DNA of 64,000 nt from Shewanella sp. Isolate13 (GTDB lineage: Bacteria; Pseudomonadota; Gammaproteobacteria; Enterobacterales; Shewanellaceae), in the NCBI RefSeq assembly GCF_022398325.1, contig NZ_JAKEVD010000003.1, positions 35,010 through 99,009 on the forward strand. Direction: 5' to 3'. Below are positions 57,770 to 64,000 of this stretch, piece by piece. Position numbers and translations under genes: made by a program. Position 1 is the stretch's first letter. The number at the start of each line of letters is the position of its first letter. A model generated the notes under the pieces. That model did no database searches. It saw only the letters and a list, made by a program, of their open reading frames with translations, and was not told the DNA's origin.

Positions 57770-59125
57770 GTGTCAGAAAAACAAACCCATAATATAAAAA
57801 CAATACTCACGTTCATCGTGCCATCTTTGATTGGTCTGCTGCTGTTTATGATGCCAATCAGCTATCAAGATGCACTGACGATCCCTATCGCAATCATCTC
57901 CAAAGGCTTACAAAACCTTTTAAGCGGCGTACTCGTCGGTATCGTAACAGCGATTGTTATCTTCACCGCTTTCGCTTCGCTAGTGACAAAGCTATTACAG
58001 CCAAAATTGATTGTTGAGAATCGTTTTTTTAACTCCCTCTTTAACGTAAGCCCTATCTGGCTAGTCGTGCGTATATTGGGTGCAATTTTTATCGCTTTGA
58101 CATTCTTCGATGTTGGCCCTGAAGCTATCCGTTCAGGTAGCACAGGCGCATTAGTACTCAACGATCTACTACCTGTACTATTTTCAGTCTTTTTATTCGC
58201 GGGTATGTTACTGCCGCTACTGCTGAACTTCGGTCTACTTGAACTGCTAGGTACCATGCTGACTAAAGTGATGCGCCCTATCTTTAACCTACCGGGTCGT
58301 AGCGCAATCGACTGTATGGCCTCATGGTTAGGTGACGGTAGTGTCGGTATTTTGATGACCAGCAAGCAGTACGAGGCTCGCTTCTACACTCAAAGAGAAG
58401 CAGCCGTTATCGGTACCACCTTCTCTGCGGTATCGATTACCTTCTCGCTAGTGGTGATTTCTCAGGTTCAACTAGAGCATCTTTTCGTGCCTTTCTACTT
58501 GACCGTGTGCCTTGCCGGTTTAGTTGCGGCGATCGTCGTTCCTAAACTGCCACCTCTGTCTTGGAAGAAAGATCTTTATGTCGATGAAACGCCTCGCCAC
58601 GCTGACGATGAAACCATTCCAGCGGGTCACGGTGTATTCTCATGGGGTCTACATCAGGCGCTAGCCAAGGCTTCGCAAGCAGGCGGTGTTAAGCACACCC
58701 TCGTTGATGGCATGAAGAACGTGGTCGATATGATTTTTGGCGTGATCCCTGTAGTAATGGGTATCGGTACTATCGCGCTAATGATTGCCGAGTTCACTCC
58801 AATCTTTGAATACTTAGGCATGCCTTTTATCCCGCTACTAGAGCTATTACAAGTTCCGGAAGCTGCTGCGGCCTCTAAGACAATTATGGTTGGCTATGCG
58901 GATATGTTTATTCCGGCAATCCTAGCAAGCTCTATCGAATCAGATATGACTCGCTTTATCATCGCGACCTTGTCTGTGACTCAGCTTATCTATATGAGCG
59001 AAGTGGGCGCACTACTGATTGGTAGTAAGATCCCGGTTAACTTCCTTGAGCTGTTCGTTATCTTCATCCTAAGAACACTCGTAACGCTTCCAGTTATCGC
59101 AGGTGTTGCGCATCTAATCTTCTAA
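57770..59125 (+). CDS. YjiH-family (nucleoside-recognition/Gate domain) membrane protein
   Basis: This 451-residue inner-membrane protein has about ten helices and two Gate/Nucleos_tra2-type halves: 'FAGMLLPLLLNFGLLELLG' with 'GRSAIDCMASWLGDGSVGIL', and 'VMGIGTIALMIAEFTPIFEY' with 'GYADMFIPAILASSIESDMT'. YjiH and spore-maturation relatives are of unknown function; transport of a nucleoside-like substrate is inferred only. The start is GTG 57770 after GTAGAGAAA. A purine permease gene lies next to it on the other strand. Confidence 0.85.
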   Translation: MSEKQTHNIKTILTFIVPSLIGLLLFMMPISYQDALTIPIAIISKGLQNLLSGVLVGIVTAIVIFTAFASLVTKLLQPKLIVENRFFNSLFNVSPIWLVVRILGAIFIALTFFDVGPEAIRSGSTGALVLNDLLPVLFSVFLFAGMLLPLLLNFGLLELLGTMLTKVMRPIFNLPGRSAIDCMASWLGDGSVGILMTSKQYEARFYTQREAAVIGTTFSAVSITFSLVVISQVQLEHLFVPFYLTVCLAGLVAAIVVPKLPPLSWKKDLYVDETPRHADDETIPAGHGVFSWGLHQALAKASQAGGVKHTLVDGMKNVVDMIFGVIPVVMGIGTIALMIAEFTPIFEYLGMPFIPLLELLQVPEAAAASKTIMVGYADMFIPAILASSIESDMTRFIIATLSVTQLIYMSEVGALLIGSKIPVNFLELFVIFILRTLVTLPVIAGVAHLIF

Positions 59126-59155
59126 ACCGCCTCAAATCGGGTCACGGTTTTAACT

Positions 59156-59187
59156 AAGCCAGTCGCTATTGTGACTGGCTTTTTTTA
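59156..59187 (+). terminator. Terminator of the YjiH gene
   Basis: AAGCCAGTC (59156-59164) pairs with GACTGGCTT (59173-59181), then seven T. The same 8-bp core recurs in the terminator at 59573. Confidence 0.9.
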
Positions 59188-59572
59188 TCTTTTAAATCCA
59201 TCGCATTAACCTTTTCACCTATGCCTCGTTCAGGCTACTCTCGACTCATGCTCAGCAACATTGCCAAGCCAGCTTTGAGTTTAGTCAGCTTGAGTCTAGC
59301 CGCTTTGCGTCTAGGCTAGCGTGACAGTGCACATCCCTTCTCTATTTCCAGTTTCATAGCTTCTTTCACGGCGCCCTACAAACTCGACGTTTAATCCCCT
59401 AGTACGCGTTATCCCTAGGCCGTATTGTTCTAGCAGTCGAAACCAACAGACCGCCCTAACTCGCTTCACCAAAAGAGTAACTAAAGCACCGCAATCCAAG
59501 CCTCAGTGATAAGCGTGCAACCGGTGAATACCTCACAAATCGACTCAAGACTAATGGTTAATAAACGCAGAC
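59188..59572. other. 385-nt gap between two terminators with identical stems
   Basis: No convincing gene. A 62-codon frame on the minus strand (59499-59311) has a start but no good ribosome-binding site or recognised family. AGTCTAGCC and GGCTAGCG pieces form weak hairpins near 59293-59320. This may be a decayed gene or a small RNA. Confidence 0.4.
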
Positions 59573-59602
59573 AAAAAAGCCAGTCACTGAGGACTGGCTT
59601 TT
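59573..59602 (-). terminator. Terminator of the purine permease gene
   Basis: AAGCCAGTC pairs with GACTGGCTT around ACTGAG, followed on the minus strand by six T. Confidence 0.85.
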
Positions 59603-59634
59603 ATATCGTATGGCTAACGCTAAGGCGATGGTGA

Positions 59635-60993
59635 TTAAATTGCCCAGCCGCCCATGTAGAACACCACTAAACCTATGGTAATGGCCAGCACACCAGGCTT
59701 AAGCTTACGCCATTCGCCGCTGCATAGACGACCAATCACTAAGGTCACAAAGCCCAACATAATACCCGTCACGATATTACAGCTTAGAATGATAAATACC
59801 GCACAGGTCAAGCCCGCCATCGCATCGACTTTATCGTCAAAATCAAGCTTAGTGACATTGCTTAGCATCAGTAGACCCACATACATCAATGCAGGCGCAG
59901 TTGCGTAAGCTGGAACTAGGTAGCTAAGTGGCGCTAAGAACATCATTAGCAGGAATAACACACCGACTATCGTTGCCGTTAGACCCGTCTTACCACCCGC
60001 TGCCGTACCTGCCGCAGACTCGATATAAACGGCGGCCGGAGCACCACCTACCGCGCCAGCAAAGATGCTACTCACAGAGTCTGAGGTTAAAGCCTTACCA
60101 CCGTCGATAATGTTGTCATTCTTATCAAGCAGGTCGGCTTGGCCCGCTACCGCGCGGATCGTGCCGGTTGCATCGAAGATAGCCGTCATCACCAATGCCA
60201 ATACGATAGGCAGTACCACAGGGTTCAATGCGCCCATGATATCGAGCTGACCGATAAGTGACTTATCAGACATTAGATCAGGCAGAGCAAAAAAGCCTTG
60301 GAACTTAACCGCAGGGTCGAATACTAACCCGAATACAGATAGCGCGATGATGACCAATAAGATGCCACCAGGCATGCCGCGACGTTCAAGTCCGATAGTC
60401 GCCGCAAGGCCAATGATAGTCGCAATCACAGGTAGGCTATGAATATCACCGAGGGCCACAGGCAGGCCGGTGTCATTGGCCACAATTAACTGCACGCTGT
60501 TAGTCGCGATCAGTAATAGGAATAGACCGATACCAATACCTGTACCGTGAGCAATACCCTTTGGTAAGTTGGTTAGTACCCACTGACGAACGCCAGTAAC
60601 GCTCACAAGCGTGAACACTACGCCCATTAAGAAAATAGCGCCCAAGGTCACCGGAATAGAGATCCCCTGCCCAAGCACCATACTAAATGCGGTGAATGCC
60701 GTAAGTGAAATCGCGCAGCCTATTGCCATTGGCAAGTTAGCCCACAAGCCCATCAGTAGCGAACCAAAGGCCGCGATTAAACAGGTCGCAATAAATACTG
60801 CGCCAGTATCAAATCCGGCAGCGCCCAACATATTTGGCACAACAATCACCGAATACACCATGGCTAGGAACGTCGTAAAGCCCGCAATAACTTCACGTCT
60901 TAAGGTACTTCCACGGGCTGAAATATTGAAGTAACGATCCAGAATAGAATCGCTAGGAGTTGCAGAGTTTGGCAGAGTCTGTTCAGACTTCAT
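59635..60993 (-). CDS. NCS2/AzgA-family purine (adenine/guanine/hypoxanthine) permease
   Basis: This 452-residue permease has 12-14 helices. '[20 protein letters not shown]' and '[20 protein letters not shown]' open the AzgA-type branch of NCS2; '[18 protein letters not shown]' and '[18 protein letters not shown]' hold the substrate-binding Glu/Asp residues of E. coli AdeP/GhxP relatives. It imports purine bases with protons. It faces the YjiH gene tail to tail and has a 348-nt upstream region. Confidence 0.92.
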   Translation of the reverse strand: MKSEQTLPNSATPSDSILDRYFNISARGSTLRREVIAGFTTFLAMVYSVIVVPNMLGAAGFDTGAVFIATCLIAAFGSLLMGLWANLPMAIGCAISLTAFTAFSMVLGQGISIPVTLGAIFLMGVVFTLVSVTGVRQWVLTNLPKGIAHGTGIGIGLFLLLIATNSVQLIVANDTGLPVALGDIHSLPVIATIIGLAATIGLERRGMPGGILLVIIALSVFGLVFDPAVKFQGFFALPDLMSDKSLIGQLDIMGALNPVVLPIVLALVMTAIFDATGTIRAVAGQADLLDKNDNIIDGGKALTSDSVSSIFAGAVGGAPAAVYIESAAGTAAGGKTGLTATIVGVLFLLMMFLAPLSYLVPAYATAPALMYVGLLMLSNVTKLDFDDKVDAMAGLTCAVFIILSCNIVTGIMLGFVTLVIGRLCSGEWRKLKPGVLAITIGLVVFYMGGWAI

Positions 60994-61341
60994 AGTTTTA
61001 ACCTTTTGATCTCTTAAATATTAGGCAAACCAACTGGGTTCAGTTGGCGACTAGGCTATGGCAGGTAGAGCCCCGACTAAAATATCGGGTGAGAGATCCA
61101 CTTATGCCAAAAAACGACACAGGTGACCTGCGAGCAATATGCCTGGTAAAATTTACTCTTACCAACACAGCCTTTGTTGGCGCGGAGTTTACAGCAATCG
61201 AGACGGCGGAAATAGTTAACCAAGAATATTTTTGATTAGTATCAATAAAAATGTCCATTAACTTGGCAATAACTCTCCTTGGTCGCTATAAAACGCAAAA
61301 AGCAGTGCCTAAGCACTGCTTTATTTACTAATACCTATTAC
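60994..61341 (-). other. Upstream region of the purine permease gene
   Basis: Reading on the minus strand, small stems occur: CCAACA/TGTTGG (61163-61181), CCCGA/TCGGG (61072-61089) and CCAACTG/CAGTTGG (61030-61047). A 72-codon frame (61258-61040) has a GGAGAG site too far upstream and no family. I looked for a guanine riboswitch core and did not find one. The helicase terminator lies at the right end. Confidence 0.4.
61297..61322 (-). terminator. Terminator of the second RhlE-type helicase gene
   Basis: AAAGCAGTGC (61299-61308) pairs with GCACTGCTTT (61313-61322) around CTAA, then five T on the minus strand. Confidence 0.85.
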
Positions 61342-62580
61342 TTAACGGCGACGTTTACCGCCCCCCAAGGCGCGTTTCTTTGCTCTTTGACGCTGAGCTG
61401 ATTTGCTATTTTTGCGGCTAACGGGCTCCATTTTAGTCAGATCGGGTTCAAAGCCTGCAAGCCACTGCGGCGCTAAGCGCTTATCCAGTACCGTCTCAAC
61501 TTCTTCCAGCAGCAAGGCATCATCTTCACTATAGAGGGTTACCGCCTTACCGACACTGCCTGCTCTTCCCGTACGGCCGATACGATGAATGTAGTCTTCG
61601 GCAACAAAAGGGATCTCGTAGTTGACCACATATTTAAGCTCAACAATATCCAGCCCTCTGGCCGCGACATCGGTCGCCACCAGCGCTTTGATCTTGCCCA
61701 GCTTAAAGTCGTTTAGTACCTGCTCGCGGGCACCTTGGCCTAAGTCACCATGAAACGCCTTAGTCTCAATCCCTGCTGCTAACATCTTCTGCGCGATACT
61801 GTCTGCGGTCTGTTTTTTGCGGCTAAAGATAAGCACTTGATGCCAGTCATGCTTGTTAATTAAATGACAGAGTAGCTCGGTCTTACGATCGCTATCAACC
61901 GCATAGACTATCTGTTCGACACTCTCTGCCGCACTATTGGCCTTATCGACTTCTATGCGTGCAGGCTTATGCAGAAGTTTCTTACTTAAATCGTAAATCG
62001 CTGAGCTAAAAGTCGCCGAGAACAGCAAAGTCTGCCGCTTAGCTGGCAGCTGTTTTAAGATCGCACTAATTTCATCCATAAAGCCCATGTCTAGCATGCG
62101 GTCTGCTTCATCGAAGACTAAGTAGTCGATGCTCGATAGGTTCAATGAGCCGCGACGAAGGTGATCCAATAAGCGACCCGGTGTCGCCACCACTATGTCA
62201 CAACCAGCCTTAAGCTTTGTCGCCTGGGCATCGATACTCACGCCACCATAGATCACCACACTCGAAATATCGCTATTCGCCGCATATTGACCGACGTTGG
62301 CATTAACCTGTACAGCCAATTCTCGCGTTGGGGCTAAGATCAGTGCCGAGGGCTGCTTATTGGGTAAAGAGGTATCAACCGCCTTATCGAGCAAGCGTTG
62401 CAATAATGGCAAGGTAAACGCCGCGGTTTTACCGGTTCCGGTTTGTGCGCTAGCCATAATATCTTGGCCAGCTAAAATAGCCGGGATAGCCTCAGCTTGA
62501 ATCGCTGTCGGCTGCTGGTAGCCCTTTTGTGCAATCACGCGTTGAAGTTTGTCACCTAAGGGGAGTGATGAAAATGACAC
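61342..62580 (-). CDS. DEAD-box RNA helicase, RhlE/SrmB type
   Basis: This 412-residue helicase has 'AQTGTGKT', 'PTRELAVQ', 'VFDEADRMLDMG', 'LFSATFS', 'VATDVAARGLDI' and 'HRIGRTGRAG', then a short basic tail ('SAQRQRAKKRALGGGKRRR'). It likely unwinds RNA in ribosome assembly or decay. I chose GTG 62580 ('MSFSSLPLGDKL') because AAGGA lies about 9 nt upstream; the ATG at 62646 would add 22 residues with several cysteines not typical of the family. It differs from the helicase at 31445 in its tail. Confidence 0.92.
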   Translation of the reverse strand: MSFSSLPLGDKLQRVIAQKGYQQPTAIQAEAIPAILAGQDIMASAQTGTGKTAAFTLPLLQRLLDKAVDTSLPNKQPSALILAPTRELAVQVNANVGQYAANSDISSVVIYGGVSIDAQATKLKAGCDIVVATPGRLLDHLRRGSLNLSSIDYLVFDEADRMLDMGFMDEISAILKQLPAKRQTLLFSATFSSAIYDLSKKLLHKPARIEVDKANSAAESVEQIVYAVDSDRKTELLCHLINKHDWHQVLIFSRKKQTADSIAQKMLAAGIETKAFHGDLGQGAREQVLNDFKLGKIKALVATDVAARGLDIVELKYVVNYEIPFVAEDYIHRIGRTGRAGSVGKAVTLYSEDDALLLEEVETVLDKRLAPQWLAGFEPDLTKMEPVSRKNSKSAQRQRAKKRALGGGKRRR

Positions 62581-62707
62581 GCTGGCATTCCTTAACTTGA
62601 TACATAAATCACAATCTAAACAGCCGTAGAGTTTAACAGAACTCAAGGTGAATAAGCGCTAACATTTAAACATCCCCATGAAGTTAACGACTCAAATGAG
62701 CAAACAT

Positions 62708-63688
62708 CTACTGCAGCCACCAGCTTTTATCTATCGCTGGAGTACCTGCCGGCAGCGTTGGGTTATCTAAGTAGAAGAGTTTGCGTTGGGGCAATTGTGC
62801 TTGCTTTATCTGCGCTTTATGGTGCTTTAAGAATAACCGCTTAAAAGAGCCATCTGCTAGTGCCATATGTAGCCCCTCCTCAATACGCTTTGCCAGTGCG
62901 CCGTTGTTGTTATTCACGAAAAAATACACAGGGTATTCATATTGCAGCGCGATATGTTTATCGATAACCAGATCTGGAAAGGCTTTTGAATGTTCGGCAA
63001 GTTCCCGCCAGGCTTCATTAACACCACGGGGAAAGTAATCAAAGCGTTTGGCATTGAGCATAGCAAATAAGTTTTCATAGTTAGGCTGCTTCTGCACTGG
63101 AATATGATTACTTTCTAAGATAGCCAAATCCGCCCAATGAAATACAAAGCCAGCCTCAAGCTGCTTAAATTGCCCGAAACTATCTGTTGCAGAGTTCGCC
63201 ACAGCGGCGAAACGCTCAATGTTATCTCTATGGATAAGCAGTATTCGTAAGCCTAAGATCCCACGCATAATTGGAATTTTTACTGGTAAGAAGCTTTGCT
63301 CCCGCTGCTTGGTTGTCGCGAGAAAAACCACATCTATCTGGTTATCTTGCAACATCACCAAACCGCGACTCTGGCTGACCACCTGCTCTAGAGGCTCCAG
63401 TTTGGCGAGGCCATACTTCGCAGCGGTTTTCTCTAACACTAAGTTAAGCAGTGCAATACGGTAGTTGAAGCGGGAGTCCTGCTGGTAATACTTCACCACT
63501 TGGGGCGATATAGGTAAATCAGAACTCGATACTGTTTGCCCTAGGGGCCCTTTAACAACTCCCGTACTCCCCAAGATGGGTGTCGCTTCGCGACCTTGTG
63601 CTGTGGCATCCTTAGCTAATAATTGCCAGCTCGCTATAGTGAACACTATTGCTGAAAATAGCTTAAGAGGCTTACTTCTGCTAACCAT
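62708..63688 (-). CDS. Periplasmic solute-binding protein (SBP family 3-like), orphan
   Basis: This 326-residue protein has a signal peptide (about 1-25, 'IASWQLLAKDA') and a two-lobed binding-protein fold: 'LNLVLEKTAAKYGLAKLEPL', 'NQIDVVFLATTKQREQSFLPV' and 'HKAQIKQAQLPQRKLFYLDN'. Shewanella has many such orphan binding proteins without ABC partners; some act as sensors. No permease or ATPase gene is adjacent. Ligand unknown. Confidence 0.75.
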   Translation of the reverse strand: MVSRSKPLKLFSAIVFTIASWQLLAKDATAQGREATPILGSTGVVKGPLGQTVSSSDLPISPQVVKYYQQDSRFNYRIALLNLVLEKTAAKYGLAKLEPLEQVVSQSRGLVMLQDNQIDVVFLATTKQREQSFLPVKIPIMRGILGLRILLIHRDNIERFAAVANSATDSFGQFKQLEAGFVFHWADLAILESNHIPVQKQPNYENLFAMLNAKRFDYFPRGVNEAWRELAEHSKAFPDLVIDKHIALQYEYPVYFFVNNNNGALAKRIEEGLHMALADGSFKRLFLKHHKAQIKQAQLPQRKLFYLDNPTLPAGTPAIDKSWWLQ

Positions 63689-63914
63689 CTGATATTCCTA
63701 CCACCAACGCTTGGTACACCTTGATATGTGGCTATGATGGCCGAATCGTCTACAAATTGAAACCGTTATTCAGGCTCATCCGCAAAGGTGGCAAACGCAT
63801 TTCATAGGGTATCGCCATCTGCACTGATGATTTGGTTATCGACTTGTTGCTTTATTGTTCTTTTTATACTTTAACTTATACTATACGCAAAACATCGATA
63901 ATAAGAAAAACAAT
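63689..63914. other. Control region before the right-edge gene
   Basis: TATACT (63877-63882) and a poor -35 TTGTTC (63855-63860) at 16 nt may form a promoter for the edge gene; several TATACT-like pieces repeat here. No gene. Confidence 0.35.
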
Positions 63915-64000
63915 ATGCTCATCAACAAAATAGCCAACATTAGCCTTGCCGCTATCATAGGCTCTCTAGCATTTGATGCTTTCGCGGCGGTTGAATTTTT
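63915..64000 (+). CDS. Start of a secreted protein (truncated by window edge)
   Basis: Only 28 codons are visible. 'MLINKIANISLAAIIGSLAF' followed by 'DAFAAVEF' is a typical signal peptide with cleavage after 'AFA'. The remainder, and so the family, lies beyond the window. The ribosome-binding site is weak (AAGAAAAAC). Confidence 0.6.
   Translation, partial: MLINKIANISLAAIIGSLAFDAFAAVEF

Noticed and set aside
61040..61258. 72-codon reading frame upstream of the permease on the minus strand
   Set aside because: The GGAGAG site is too far from its ATG, composition is not protein-like and no family is recognised; treated as leader sequence.
60994..61296. Purine riboswitch before the AzgA-type permease
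   Set aside because: The conserved aptamer pieces (such as GTTTCTACC and GGATATGG) are not found on the minus strand; only small unrelated stems occur.

Overview
The window is about 64 kb of a gammaproteobacterial chromosome and almost certainly comes from Shewanella. The evidence is the gene content and order: thiI, pomB-pomA, xseB-ispA-dxs, grpE, nadK, then the lactate cluster lldP / dld-II / lldEFG described in Shewanella (FAD/Fe-S D-lactate dehydrogenase Dld-II plus LldEFG). Base composition is moderate, genes are dense, and the GGDEF/EAL, chemoreceptor and anaerobic-quinone genes fit a motile, respiratorily flexible marine or aquatic bacterium. I see no phage, integrase, transposase, CRISPR array, rRNA or tRNA. 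Species cannot be fixed from the sequence alone.

Layout. 0-5.8 kb: a DUF3192 protein, a small secreted protein, a MarC-family membrane protein, a large secreted S9 peptidase and an NAD-type isocitrate dehydrogenase. 5.8-9.7 kb: gcvA / alpha-beta hydrolase / ygdD-like DUF423 / rlmM on the minus strand, the enterobacterial gcvA-ygdD-rlmM order with one extra gene, and a divergent small secreted protein. 9.8-13.2 kb: thiI and the sodium-type flagellar stator genes pomA-pomB. 13.6-16.7 kb: xseB-ispA-dxs (isoprenoid precursors, thiamine/pyridoxal precursor). 16.8-18.4 kb: grpE behind a good sigma-32 promoter, divergent from nadK.

18.4-26.7 kb is the lactate region: a 680-nt control region with four TGA-N8-TCA-type or related dyads, lldP permease, dld-II, a 389-nt gap with two further inverted repeats, then lldE-lldF-lldG. 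Together they import lactate and oxidise D- and L-lactate to pyruvate, passing electrons to the quinone pool.

26.8-41.7 kb: a periplasmic TonB-C-domain protein, a MATE exporter, a CobW-family GTPase, a lipoprotein, a RhlE-type RNA helicase, two c-di-GMP enzymes (LytS-like 5TM/PAS3/GGDEF/EAL, and a TM/degenerate-GGDEF/EAL), OsmC, an acyl-CoA thioesterase, an HDOD protein and the U32 tRNA-modification protein TrhP. 41.8-46.6 kb: DUF3299 protein and porin in one operon, a secreted amidohydrolase, and an AraC regulator. 46.9-51.7 kb: YfhL ferredoxin, a long RluA-family pseudouridine synthase, and ubiT facing ubiU-ubiV (O2-independent ubiquinone hydroxylation). 51.8-64 kb: an NDH-2-like flavoprotein, glutathione-dependent formaldehyde dehydrogenase, a DUF998 protein, an Aer-type chemoreceptor, a YjiH-family protein, an AzgA-type purine permease, a second RhlE-type helicase, a solute-binding protein and the first codons of a secreted protein at the right edge.

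Most of the window is ordinary core genome. The points most worth a second look are the lld control regions, the sigma-32 promoter, the long structured leader of the YjiH gene, the DUF3299-porin operon, the TonB-domain protein without a membrane anchor, and the nested palindromes at 9.7 kb. I did not find a clearly new multi-gene system. Start sites were re-chosen from ribosome-binding sites and family lengths for many genes, as stated in each entry.
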